A DNA stretch of 64,000 bases from JABCPE02 sp963518955. GTDB lineage: Bacteria; Bacteroidota; Bacteroidia; Flavobacteriales; Weeksellaceae. Position 1 is the stretch's first letter. Each line of letters opens with the position of its first letter. Of the stretch, positions 34,085 to 43,271 are shown piece by piece. Both the position numbers and the translations under genes were made by a program. The stretch lies in assembly GCA_963518955.1 (NCBI GenBank), contig CAUQKI010000001.1:62001-126000 (forward strand), given 5' to 3'. A model generated the notes under the pieces. That model saw only the letters and a program-made list of their open reading frames with translations, searched no databases and was not told the origin of the DNA.

Positions 34085-34832
34085 ATTTTAGTTCAAAATC
34101 ATCTCGGTCTCTGAGAACTTTAAATTTCTGTCTAAAAGAATTTAGTTTCTCCAAATCTATATTTGCTGATATGATATCTCCATTTTTATCTGATATCTCT
34201 GTCCCATCTGCATAAAAGCAATGGGTGCTTTCTGGATAATTCAGCCCAGAACCATCTATCCCTATCCTATTAACACCGAACACAAACGACTGGTTTTCAA
34301 TAGCTCTAGCTCTCAACAGTGTTTCCCATGCCAAAATACGAGGTTCAGCCCAGCTGGCTACATCTATCATTACATCATAATTATCTACATTTCTAGCAAA
34401 TACAGGAAATCTCAAATCATAGCACACCAGAAGCAAAAACCTAACTCCTTTATAATCAACCACTACACGCTCCTTCCCTGGTGTATAGATTTTGTCCTCT
34501 CCACCAAAAGAAAACAAGTGTTTTTTATCGTATTGATGGACTTTCCCAGAAGGTTCCACGAAATAAAATCTATTATAAAACTGTCCATTTTCCTTCACTG
34601 AAACACTCCCTCCCACTGCTGATTTTTTCTTTTCCGCAAAACGCTTCATCCATGCAAGGGTTTCGCCTTTACTATCCGCTACCTCTTCCGTATCAACACA
34701 AAATCCAGTAGTAAACATCTCTGGAAGAAGAAATATATCCGCTTGTTCATCTTTTAATTTTTCTTCAATGATATTGATATTCTCCTCTGGAGATTTCCAT
34801 CGAATATCCAAATTTAACGCTGTTATTTTCAT
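34083..34832 (-). CDS. Nitrilase-superfamily omega-amidase
   Basis: 249 codons. It resembles YafV-type omega-amidases that hydrolyse alpha-ketoglutaramate (repair of the glutamine transaminase side product). Catalytic triad: Glu in LPEMFTTGF, Lys in QYDKKHLFSFGGE, Cys in LVCYDLRFPVF. It is cytosolic and of normal length. It is divergent from rseP with about 100 bp between them. Confidence 0.93.
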   Translation of the reverse strand: MKITALNLDIRWKSPEENINIIEEKLKDEQADIFLLPEMFTTGFCVDTEEVADSKGETLAWMKRFAEKKKSAVGGSVSVKENGQFYNRFYFVEPSGKVHQYDKKHLFSFGGEDKIYTPGKERVVVDYKGVRFLLLVCYDLRFPVFARNVDNYDVMIDVASWAEPRILAWETLLRARAIENQSFVFGVNRIGIDGSGLNYPESTHCFYADGTEISDKNGDIISANIDLEKLNSFRQKFKVLRDRDDFELK

Positions 34833-34902
34833 TTTTTCTGATTTTTGATTGTAAATCTATTATTTTTATTTTTAATCCAAAAATATTTAATAATGTTTTT
34901 AT

Positions 34903-34910
34903 TACCTTTG
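34903..34910 (+). promoter_or_regulatory. -7 element of the rseP promoter
   Basis: TACCTTTG, 22 bp before the ATG. A second TAAATTTG abuts the ATG (34925-34932) but would start transcription inside the gene. Confidence 0.5.
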
Positions 34911-34932
34911 CACGATTTTAATTTTAAATTTG

Positions 34933-36390
34933 ATGGATTTAGCAATACAAATATTTCAGTTCATTCTAAGTATTTCTATTTTAGTAGCTCTTCACGAATT
35001 AGGACATTATCTTCCTGCAAAGTGGTTCAAGACCCGCGCAGAGAAATTCTTCCTATTTTTTGACCCTTGGTTTTCTTTATTTTCAATGAAAAAAATCAAC
35101 GGAAAATGGCAATACAAATTTTTCTCTAAAAATCAGCCTGATACAGAAGTTATTGAGATAGATGGAGAAAAAAAGGAAGTTCCTATCAATACAGAAAACC
35201 TGCCTGATGACGACTGGAGAAAGCACAAAGACAGCACAAGATGGGGTATCGGCTGGCTGCCTATGGGTGGTTATGTAAAGATAGCAGGAATGGTGGATGA
35301 AAGCATGGATACGGAACAACTGAAAAAACCTGCTGAACCTTGGGAATTCCGTAGCAAACCAGCTTGGCAGAGACTTATCATCATGCTTGGTGGAGTTACC
35401 GTTAATTTCTTTTTGGCGTGGATAATTTTCGCTTCATTGAGTTTCTTCAAAGGAGAAGTTTTCTATGATAATTCTAAAATAGAGAATGGAATTTCTGTAA
35501 ATGAAGCAGGACAAAAAATGGGACTAAAACCAGGAGATAAAATTCTAAAAATAGATGGAAAACCTGCCCTGTCTTTCAATAATTCTGTAATGAACTTGCT
35601 CTTTGCTGACCAAGTAACTGTAATGAGAGAAGGAAAAGAAGTAACTTTTGACATCAATAAAGAAGGCGTTGGTGAAGTTCTAAAATCTGGTGGAAGAGGC
35701 TATATCGCTCCAAGAGTACTCGTGATAGTGGACTCAGCATTTGCTGGTGGAGCAAAAAAAGCTGGTCTGATGAAGGGCGATAAAATCGTGGGAATCAATG
35801 GTAAATCAGTAATGTTCTTTGATGAACTAACAGCTGCTCTTAATGAAAATAAAAATAAAAAAATCAGCTTAGAATTTATTAGAAACGGACAAAACCAAAC
35901 TGCTGAGGCTAGTGTAGACAAGGAAGGTAAACTTGGCTTTAAAGTAGATGAAGCCCTAGCAATGGCTGTTTTGGAGAAAGCCAAAGAGACCAAAAACTTC
36001 GGTTTCTTTGAAGCAATAGGAAGAGGTTTTGAAAGAACAATAGAATCACTAACTCAGCAGGTTAAACAATTTAAAATATTATTCAACAAACAAACCGAAG
36101 GCTACAAACAAGTTTCTGGACCAATTGGAATCGTGAAAATGATGCCTACAGAGATTGACTGGGCAGCATTTTGGAGTTTTACTGCGATGTTTTCCGTTTG
36201 GTTAGCATTTCTAAACCTGCTTCCTATCCCTGGGCTTGATGGCGGGCATGTGGTATTTACACTTTGGGAAATGATTACAGGAAAACCTGCTTCTCAGAAA
36301 GTGTTAGAATATGCACAAATGGCTGGGGTAATCTTGCTTTTAGGGCTGATGCTTCTCGTTTTTGGAAATGACATTTATAAATTATTTTAA
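34933..36390 (+). CDS. rseP: RIP zinc metalloprotease RseP (site-2 protease)
   Basis: 485 codons from the ATG at 34933. RseP cuts anti-sigma factors or remnant signal peptides inside the membrane. Zinc site HELGH at about residues 21-25 in the first membrane helix (LVALHELGHYLPAKWF), third ligand region LLPIPGLDGGHVVFTLW near the C-terminus, and PDZ domains between (GLKPGDKILKIDGKP and GLMKGDKIVGINGKS). Several membrane helices fit the family. A ~100-residue soluble insertion after the first helix is typical in Bacteroidetes. Confidence 0.95.
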   Translation: MDLAIQIFQFILSISILVALHELGHYLPAKWFKTRAEKFFLFFDPWFSLFSMKKINGKWQYKFFSKNQPDTEVIEIDGEKKEVPINTENLPDDDWRKHKDSTRWGIGWLPMGGYVKIAGMVDESMDTEQLKKPAEPWEFRSKPAWQRLIIMLGGVTVNFFLAWIIFASLSFFKGEVFYDNSKIENGISVNEAGQKMGLKPGDKILKIDGKPALSFNNSVMNLLFADQVTVMREGKEVTFDINKEGVGEVLKSGGRGYIAPRVLVIVDSAFAGGAKKAGLMKGDKIVGINGKSVMFFDELTAALNENKNKKISLEFIRNGQNQTAEASVDKEGKLGFKVDEALAMAVLEKAKETKNFGFFEAIGRGFERTIESLTQQVKQFKILFNKQTEGYKQVSGPIGIVKMMPTEIDWAAFWSFTAMFSVWLAFLNLLPIPGLDGGHVVFTLWEMITGKPASQKVLEYAQMAGVILLLGLMLLVFGNDIYKLF

Positions 36391-36459
36391 AAACATGAAT
36401 ATTTTTCAAACTGATAATGAATAAATTAAGATTAAACTCATGTTTTTATTAGAAAATTA

Positions 36460-36491
36460 TTTGGTTAATATTAAAATACATGCTATATTTG
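36460..36491 (+). promoter_or_regulatory. Promoter of trnN
   Basis: TTTG (36460-36463), 20 bp, TATATTTG (36484-36491), 22 bp before the tRNA. Confidence 0.7.
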
Positions 36492-36513
36492 CACCACTAA
36501 AAATGAACAAAAC

Positions 36514-36590
36514 GCCTTTTTAGCTCAGTCGGTTAGAGCATCTGACTGTTAATCAGAGGGTCGCTGGTTCGAGCCCAGCAAAAGGCGCCA
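36514..36590 (+). tRNA. trnN: tRNA-Asn (anticodon GTT), CCA encoded
   Basis: Acceptor GCCTTTT/AAAAGGC, anticodon stem TCTGA/TCAGA with loop CTGTTAA (GTT), T-arm CTGGTTCGAGCCCAG, discriminator G and an encoded CCA, unlike the two other tRNAs in the window. A helicase-nuclease defence candidate lies immediately downstream, and tRNA genes are frequent insertion points for such genes. Confidence 0.97.
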
Positions 36591-36622
36591 AAAAAAGAGT
36601 TATCAGATGATAACTCTTTTTT
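36591..36622. terminator. Bidirectional terminator between trnN and the helicase-PLD gene
   Basis: AAAAAAGAGTTATCA/TGATAACTCTTTTTT, a perfect 15 bp stem starting right after the tRNA CCA. Confidence 0.85.
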
Positions 36623-36637
36623 TATTCTTAAAACTTT

Positions 36638-39600
36638 TTACAAATTAAACATTTGTTTTATCCTATCAACTTTGGAAGGAACATTAACACCTTGTAAAAC
36701 TAAAGATGTTTCTTTTCTTGCATATTTACTATTTTCATCTCTAGAAGCAGAAAGCCAATTGAAAGAACCTTCAATAAGCAATCTATCATCTACACAAATT
36801 GTCTTATTATGTATTCCTTTATAAATAATTAATTTCGCACCAGAATCTTTTAGTAATTTTCTTCCTTCTTGGGAGTGAGGTTTTAGCTTTCCATCTACTT
36901 TATCTAAATATTCATCTGTAAGTATAGTAACTTTTACTCCTTTGTTAGAAGTTTCTTTTATAAGTTCTGAAATACCATCTTCATTTATGGCATTTATGGA
37001 AATAAATGGTGAACTAATGATAATCTCATTAGCAGCAATTTTGAAACATTTTTTCAGAGCATTTCTATGTTCTTCCAATGTAGTTAGATAGTTTACTTTA
37101 TCTGTATTATCTGTAAACAAGGTGTTTTTTGTATATACAAAGGTATCATCCAAAGAACTATATGGGTAAGTATATAAAAGTTCTGCCAGATTAGATGATG
37201 GTGTGTTTTGTCCCTGCTTAAAAATAACCATATTACCAAATACCAAGAAAGAATGTTTAGCTCTAGTTAACGCTACATTTAACATATTATGTTTCCCTCC
37301 ATAATTCATAAACAAAGGCTTATTAGGATCTGAATCAGTAGGAGAAAACAATATAATTGGTTTCTCTGCTCCCTGTAAAGCATGCACAGTTCCCACAGTC
37401 ATAGAGTTAGACAATTCCTGAGACAAATTGATTCTAATCAGATTCTTTATATAATCTCTTTGAGCTGAATATGGAGTAATTATCGCAACAATATCTTGTA
37501 AAGGTTTATTATAAGCTTTTTCAAGTTTTTCTTTCTGGTCCTTTAACCACAATATAATCGTATTCGCTTCAGCAATATTTCTATTACTAGAATTATATTT
37601 TTCACAAAATCCATTGATATGCAAATATCCCACACTAGGAAGATTATGAGATTTTGTATGAGATTTTCCTCCTCTAAGAATCAGACTATTCTGGTACACA
37701 TACTTATTGGAATAATGAACAATTGGGTCTATACACCTTCTATGCTCTCTGAGCAACACCCCATCTTTAACCTCCCCATTATTAGTTTGGTAAGTGAAAT
37801 GAGACTTGTATAAAGCTAATTTCATCACACTTCCGCTAGAAGCTAAATATCCACAATCCCTCAAAGATTTAAACTGCTCTTCCGATTCTATTATATGATA
37901 TTTTTCTGCATTTTTATAATCCACAAATTCTGAAACTCCCCAAATCGGTTCTATCTGATATATATCTCCTACCACAAGAAGTTTTTTTGTAAATACAAAA
38001 GACGGAATGGCAACTTCTGGCGAGACCTGTCCCGCTTCATCCACAATCATGGAATCAAAGAGGTCATTATAAAAAACATTTCCTTCTGAAACCGAGTAAT
38101 AAGAACAATATCTAGGCAGTGTATGAAAAGTAGAAATAAAAAGAGGTGTTAACTTTGCTATTCTTTCAAGTTTTACTTTGTATTTATTTTTACTTCTTTC
38201 ATTTTTGCTAGCCGCTGTATCTTTATTAGATTGTTCTTTTATAAACTCAACCTCCCTATAATGAACACACAACCAGAATAATTTATGTCTTAGAGAAATA
38301 TCCAGCTTCACTGCCATATCTTCAATACAGTTTAGCCCTTGATATTCATCTTTTGTTTTTTCTATTAAATTATCCCATTTGTGCTGATACTCCTTATTCC
38401 ACAATTGTATTTTATATATATAATTTTGATGTCTTTTCTTAGACTCCTCTAATATATTTTCCAATTGTGCGAGTGTATCTTCTAATTGTTTAATTTGTTT
38501 TTGCGTACCTAAAACTAACTCATCTGTAGCAGATTGCACTTCAAAATAATTATAAAATTTTGTTTGTGGAGAATACAACTCCTGATGCTCTTTAAGTATC
38601 AACTTAAATGCATTTTCTTTAATCTTTTTAAAGTTAGCAAAAGGAAGATGTTTTATATCAAAAGGAAAACTCTGATACTTTTCTTCTAAGAGTTTCTTAT
38701 ATTCCTCCAAAGAGCTGATGAGTGATTTTGTCTTTTGAATACTCTGCTGAACATCTTCTATTTTGTGAAATATCTCATCTTCATTATCAAAATCATTCGC
38801 TTTCAAAAGAGCTGGAATGGTGTATTTCAAAAGAGCTACATTTGTATAGTCATCTATCTCTTTTTTACACTCTTCTATAAGTTCTCTCAAATACGCTAGT
38901 ACACTCTCTATTTTGGTGTTTTTTGAAAAATCATAGTCAAGATGATGATGTTTTACATACTCCTCAAACTTATCAATTACATATTCTACACATTCTCTGA
39001 TATTTATTTCCTCGTCCATCTGATATACAAAACCTTCTGTAAAAAATGGACTTGTAGCACACTGATATTTTTTTAGTTCTTCTGATTTTTTGGATGTCCC
39101 TGTAAGATATAACCCAAATGAATTCACTCCTGGCAACCATCTCTCTTGCAATACATCTTTTGATTTATTTTCAAGCCTCATACTATCCAAAATATTGGTT
39201 ATAGCTTGGTTATTAGAAGAACAACCTACAATGAGTGGTGGTGGAGTATTATTTAGTACTGCATTAACTAAACTATTAGCAATAAAACTTTGTAAAATCG
39301 TTGTTTTTCCTGTCCCAGGAGGACCATTAATCGCAAAAATATCTGAATGATTCTCATATTGAGATTTCGCAAATGCTTCTCTCTGTGATTTGGATAAAGG
39401 AAACTCTTCTCCCATATGCCCATAATGATTGGGGACAAGGACATCCTCAATATCTTTGGTATCATTTATTTTTTGAAATTTGTTAGCATCTAACAACATT
39501 TCCAAAATATTATAATTAACCTTAGAATTATCTTTATAAATCAAGTCATTATAAAGAGCAAGAATATGCTTGGTAGTATTGACATCTTCATATTTACATA

Positions 39601-40252
39601 GTCTAAATTTAATTACACCTTGCTGATAATCTGTGTATTTCTTATCTGTTATTTTATTAAAATACGCCTCACAATCTTCCCAATACTGCTTCCATGTATT
39701 TCTATTAAAATCAAGGTTTGATGATTCAGAATCTACCTTGGCCATTTCAGCTATGGTAGGGCTATCTTTAGGATTTGGACTTAGATATTCTCTCAAAAAA
39801 GCTGGTCTCTCATCTTGTTTTGGAGGAAAAAGTTTTCCATCTTGCCGTAAATATGCAGGAATCCAATAAGGATAATGGATTTCAGAATCACCTTCAAATT
39901 CTGTATGCTCCTTTGAGTTTTGAATAAAAATAGGCGCTATCTCTATTTTATTAAATTTAACAGAGTCTATCTCATTACCCTTTTTACCCAAATTAATAAC
40001 TTCAAAACATGCATCCTCATTACCATATAAAGCATCCACCTGATCCATATTCTCTATATATTCTCCAATACTAAAGGAATACATATTTTTCTCATCCCAA
40101 ACCTGCTTAACCTCTTCCTTGGAAAGCTGTTCTATATTGAAACTATTTCTATTCAGTGGACCTCCTAAATATGCATATTTACTACCTCTAGAAGAATCTA
40201 TCAAAGAAGCCCTGTAATATTTCAACCAATTTTTAAATCTCTCATTAGTCAT
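36638..40252 (-). CDS. mkoC: SF1 helicase-PLD nuclease fusion, candidate type II Mokosh anti-phage protein
   Basis: 1204 codons. An N-terminal region of about 300 residues is followed by a COG1112-type superfamily 1 helicase: Walker A NGPPGTGKTTILQSF (about 309), a long coiled-coil insertion (about 470-620), DEAG box MIVDEAGQVSPEVAIPS (about 735), and the late motifs IITPYSAQRD, VGTVHALQGAEKPI and NVALTRAKHSFLVFGN (about 994). The last ~150 residues are a phospholipase D-type nuclease with one HKD motif, HNKTICVDDRLLIEGSFNW (about 1144). This fused order is that of the single-gene type II Mokosh system, which restricts phages, probably by acting on RNA. A minus-strand -7 box, TATGTTTG, lies at 40349-40356. 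The gene starts 112 bp from the Sel1 gene and ends beside trnN. Confidence 0.85.
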   Translation of the reverse strand: MTNERFKNWLKYYRASLIDSSRGSKYAYLGGPLNRNSFNIEQLSKEEVKQVWDEKNMYSFSIGEYIENMDQVDALYGNEDACFEVINLGKKGNEIDSVKFNKIEIAPIFIQNSKEHTEFEGDSEIHYPYWIPAYLRQDGKLFPPKQDERPAFLREYLSPNPKDSPTIAEMAKVDSESSNLDFNRNTWKQYWEDCEAYFNKITDKKYTDYQQGVIKFRLCKYEDVNTTKHILALYNDLIYKDNSKVNYNILEMLLDANKFQKINDTKDIEDVLVPNHYGHMGEEFPLSKSQREAFAKSQYENHSDIFAINGPPGTGKTTILQSFIANSLVNAVLNNTPPPLIVGCSSNNQAITNILDSMRLENKSKDVLQERWLPGVNSFGLYLTGTSKKSEELKKYQCATSPFFTEGFVYQMDEEINIRECVEYVIDKFEEYVKHHHLDYDFSKNTKIESVLAYLRELIEECKKEIDDYTNVALLKYTIPALLKANDFDNEDEIFHKIEDVQQSIQKTKSLISSLEEYKKLLEEKYQSFPFDIKHLPFANFKKIKENAFKLILKEHQELYSPQTKFYNYFEVQSATDELVLGTQKQIKQLEDTLAQLENILEESKKRHQNYIYKIQLWNKEYQHKWDNLIEKTKDEYQGLNCIEDMAVKLDISLRHKLFWLCVHYREVEFIKEQSNKDTAASKNERSKNKYKVKLERIAKLTPLFISTFHTLPRYCSYYSVSEGNVFYNDLFDSMIVDEAGQVSPEVAIPSFVFTKKLLVVGDIYQIEPIWGVSEFVDYKNAEKYHIIESEEQFKSLRDCGYLASSGSVMKLALYKSHFTYQTNNGEVKDGVLLREHRRCIDPIVHYSNKYVYQNSLILRGGKSHTKSHNLPSVGYLHINGFCEKYNSSNRNIAEANTIILWLKDQKEKLEKAYNKPLQDIVAIITPYSAQRDYIKNLIRINLSQELSNSMTVGTVHALQGAEKPIILFSPTDSDPNKPLFMNYGGKHNMLNVALTRAKHSFLVFGNMVIFKQGQNTPSSNLAELLYTYPYSSLDDTFVYTKNTLFTDNTDKVNYLTTLEEHRNALKKCFKIAANEIIISSPFISINAINEDGISELIKETSNKGVKVTILTDEYLDKVDGKLKPHSQEGRKLLKDSGAKLIIYKGIHNKTICVDDRLLIEGSFNWLSASRDENSKYARKETSLVLQGVNVPSKVDRIKQMFNL

Positions 40253-40364
40253 AACTCATCATGCTTATTCCATTACATTTTTTATTCTTATTTCTACACT
40301 AATTTTTCAGAATCATTCCCATTTTCTGTTTGTATAATTTTACCTATTCAAACATATTTATATC

Positions 40365-41537
40365 CTATTCCCTTTCCGCCCTCCATGCGTATACTTTTGT
40401 GGGATTTTCTTTTATAAGTTTTTCATTTCGCTCAAAGAGTGCTTTTGCAAGATTTTCATCTTTTGTAGCTTTTAGATAATACTCTTTGGCTTTTTGCAGG
40501 TCTTTTTTAAATTTAATTCCTGCATGATACATTGCTCCTAGTGAGGAAATACTCATTTCTTCACCGATGGCTTCCCCTTTTCTGAACCATTCCACCGCCT
40601 TGTCATAGTTCTTTGGCAAATCTCCACCGAGCGTGTAGAGGTATCCGAGATTATAGATGGCTTTTGGATTTCCCAAATTGGCTGCTTTTTCCATCCATTC
40701 TATTCCCTGCTGGGTATCTTTAACTTGTGGATTGTCTTGCAGATAGATGAAAGCTATATTATTCACCGCATCCACATCACCCAGATTAGCCGCTATTTTA
40801 TACCATTTTAGGGCTTTTGTAAAGTCTCCTTTGTTTTCACCTTTGTCATTATAATAAATATAAATCATCCCTAAATAATTAGGAAAAGCTACCTCAGTAG
40901 GGAAATTCTCATGCCCCCAAGTGTAGAGTTCTATGGCTTTTGGGATATTTTGTTTTACTTCTTCCCCTTTAAGGTAAAAATAGGCAACTTGCACCAGTCG
41001 TTGCTTGTCTTTGGTCATTTTCACTGATTTTTCTATCAGCTCCAAATTTTTCTCGTAGTTTTTCTCCACGCCCCAGCCCATATAATACATATACGCCAAG
41101 TTATCCATCGCAGAGGAACTCCCCAGATTAGCTCCTTTTTGGAAAAGTTCTATTGCTTTTTTGTAATCTTGTTTTACACCTGTGCCATCTCGATACAGAA
41201 GCCCTAAATTATTACAAGCATCAGCATGATTGGATTTCACGGCTTTTTCTAACAATTTCACCGCTTTTCCATAATCTTGTTTCACTCCAGCCCAGCCTTT
41301 TATGTAAATAGTTCCGAGTGTGTTCAGAGACTCTGCATAGCCTTTGTCAGCTGACCTTTGGAACCACAGCAGCGCTTTTTCATTATCCTGTGGATAACCC
41401 TTTTCTCCCAAAAAATATGATGATGCGAGATAAAACATCGCTTCTGCATCCCCTTTTTCGGATTTTTTCAGCAAGTCATCTTGAGCTTGCATCAATCCTG
41501 AAAAGAAAATTAAAACTATTAGCAATAAAGTTTTCAT
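40365..41537 (-). CDS. Exported Sel1/TPR repeat protein
   Basis: 390 codons from the ATG at 41537; an ATG two codons earlier is also possible. A signal peptide (MKTLLLIVLIFFSGLMQAQ) precedes about nine Sel1-type repeats of ~36 residues, for example AEAMFYLASSYFLGEKGYPQ, ADACNNLGLLYRDGTGVKQD and AMDNLAYMYYMGWGVEKN. Sel1 repeats mediate protein contacts, often in envelope stress or secretion. It begins 15 bp after pgi and is likely co-transcribed. Confidence 0.92.
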   Translation of the reverse strand: MKTLLLIVLIFFSGLMQAQDDLLKKSEKGDAEAMFYLASSYFLGEKGYPQDNEKALLWFQRSADKGYAESLNTLGTIYIKGWAGVKQDYGKAVKLLEKAVKSNHADACNNLGLLYRDGTGVKQDYKKAIELFQKGANLGSSSAMDNLAYMYYMGWGVEKNYEKNLELIEKSVKMTKDKQRLVQVAYFYLKGEEVKQNIPKAIELYTWGHENFPTEVAFPNYLGMIYIYYNDKGENKGDFTKALKWYKIAANLGDVDAVNNIAFIYLQDNPQVKDTQQGIEWMEKAANLGNPKAIYNLGYLYTLGGDLPKNYDKAVEWFRKGEAIGEEMSISSLGAMYHAGIKFKKDLQKAKEYYLKATKDENLAKALFERNEKLIKENPTKVYAWRAERE

Positions 41538-41552
41538 AGTCATTGGTTTTTG

Positions 41553-43193
41553 TTATTTGTTTGTTTTATAATAGTTTATCAGTCCATTCGTAGAAGAATC
41601 ATGGGAAGAAATTTTATCAGAATTGGTAAGTTCAGGTAAAATCCTGTTTGCAAGGACTTTCCCAAGTTCCACCCCAAATTGGTCAAAACTAAAAATATTC
41701 CAAATCACTCCCTGAACGAATATTTTATGCTCATACAAAGCAATAAGCTGCCCCAGCGAAAAAGGATTTAATTCTTTGAATAAAAACGAATTTGTCGGAA
41801 TATTTCCTTGGAAAATTTTATAATTTACCAGCTTTTCTATTTCAGAAACAGATTTATTGGTTTTTTGTAACTCATCTAAAACCTGCTCTTTGTCCTTTCC
41901 AAACGCCAAAGCCTCTGTCTGCGCAAAGAAATTTGCCAAAAGTTTTTCCTGATGGTCAGAAACTGAATTACAAGACTTCACATAAGCGATAAAATCCGAC
42001 GGAATCAGCTCTGTTCCCTGATGGATAAGCTGATAGAAAGCGTGCTGTCCGTTAGTCCCTGGCTCTCCCCAGATAATCGGCCCAGTTTCGTAATATACAA
42101 ATTCTCCATTTCTATCCACAGACTTACCATTGCTCTCCATATCGCCCTGCTGAAGGTAAGCAGGAAAACGGTCAAGATACTGAGAATAAGGCAGAACAGC
42201 GTGCGAACTTGCATCAAAAAAGTTTCTATACCAAATGCCCAGCAATGCCATCAGCACCGGAACATTTTCAGAAAAATCTGCTTTTTGGAAATGAATATCC
42301 GTGTCGTTTGCTCCTTTTAAAAGTTGTTCAAAATTATCATAACCAATTGATAATACTATACTTAGTCCAATAGCCGACCAAAGCGAATAACGGCCACCGA
42401 CCCAGTCCCAAAATTCAAAAATATTTTCTTCTGCGATTCCAAATTTCTTAACCTCCAAAACATTAGTAGAAAGCGCCACAAAGTGCTTTGCTATATCTCC
42501 CTGACTGCCATATTTTAAGAACCAATCCTTTGCAGAATGAGCATTGGTCATGGTTTCCTGAGTGGTGAAAGTTTTAGAAGCGATGATGAAAAGTGTGGTC
42601 TCTGGACTGAGGTTTTTAAGCATTTCAGCTAAATGATTTCCATCTACATTAGACACGAAATGTACATTCAGCCTTGTTTTAAAATGTTTCAATGCCGAGC
42701 AGACCATCACTGGCCCTAAATCCGAGCCACCAATCCCAATATTCACCACATCCGTGATTTCCTTTCCCGAAAACCCTTTGTGTTCGCCAGAAATCACCTT
42801 TTCCGAAAAAGTTTTCATCTGAGAGAACACTCTTTTCACACCGGGTTTTATATCTTTCCCATCCACTAAAATCGGCTGGTCAGAAAAATCCCTCAAAGCT
42901 GTGTGGAGAACCGCCCTTCCCTCAGTTTCATTTATTTTTTCACCTGAAAACATTGCGGAAATTGCTGTTTTCAGTTCGCATTCTTCAGCCAACTGGAGCA
43001 AAAGACTTTTTACCTTTTCATCAATTAGATTTTTAGAAAAATCAAACAAAAAGTTTTCTCTTTTTATAGAAAATTCTTCAAAACGATTAGGATTTTCAGC
43101 AAAAAGTTCCCTCAAATCAAAGTTTTTTTCAGCAAAATATTCATTCAGACCTTTCCAAGCCTTGGTCTGGGTAGGGTTTATTTTTGGTAGCAT
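41553..43193 (-). CDS. pgi: Glucose-6-phosphate isomerase
   Basis: 546 codons. It interconverts glucose-6-phosphate and fructose-6-phosphate. Family motifs: NIGIGGSDLGPVMV, SKTFTTQETMTNA, WVGGRYSLWSAIGLS, and the C-terminal LIALYEHKIFVQGVIWNIFSFDQFGVELGK stretch (in two halves of the signature). Full length, E. coli type. The -7 box TAAATTTG (43223-43216) sits 23 bp upstream. The Sel1 gene follows in the same direction. Confidence 0.98.
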   Translation of the reverse strand: MLPKINPTQTKAWKGLNEYFAEKNFDLRELFAENPNRFEEFSIKRENFLFDFSKNLIDEKVKSLLLQLAEECELKTAISAMFSGEKINETEGRAVLHTALRDFSDQPILVDGKDIKPGVKRVFSQMKTFSEKVISGEHKGFSGKEITDVVNIGIGGSDLGPVMVCSALKHFKTRLNVHFVSNVDGNHLAEMLKNLSPETTLFIIASKTFTTQETMTNAHSAKDWFLKYGSQGDIAKHFVALSTNVLEVKKFGIAEENIFEFWDWVGGRYSLWSAIGLSIVLSIGYDNFEQLLKGANDTDIHFQKADFSENVPVLMALLGIWYRNFFDASSHAVLPYSQYLDRFPAYLQQGDMESNGKSVDRNGEFVYYETGPIIWGEPGTNGQHAFYQLIHQGTELIPSDFIAYVKSCNSVSDHQEKLLANFFAQTEALAFGKDKEQVLDELQKTNKSVSEIEKLVNYKIFQGNIPTNSFLFKELNPFSLGQLIALYEHKIFVQGVIWNIFSFDQFGVELGKVLANRILPELTNSDKISSHDSSTNGLINYYKTNK

Positions 43194-43238
43194 AAATTTT
43201 AATTATTAAAAAACACAAATTTAGTCTTTTAAATTGAA

Positions 43239-43265
43239 AAAATCCCTGCTGTGTGCAGGGATTTT
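43239..43265 (-). terminator. Terminator of the DUF4349 gene
   Basis: AAAATCCCTGC/GCAGGGATTTT with a five-base loop, just beyond the stop at 43272. Confidence 0.85.
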
Positions 43266-43271
43266 CATCAT

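Noticed and set aside
34925..34932. TAAATTTG abutting the rseP ATG as its promoter
   Set aside because: Transcription would start inside the coding region; TACCTTTG at 34903 is better placed.
36514..40364. A repeat of the trnN 3' end that would mark an integrated element
   Set aside because: I searched 40253-40364 for the tRNA 3' sequence (GGTTCGAGCCCAGCA and CCA end) and found none; there is also no integrase gene.
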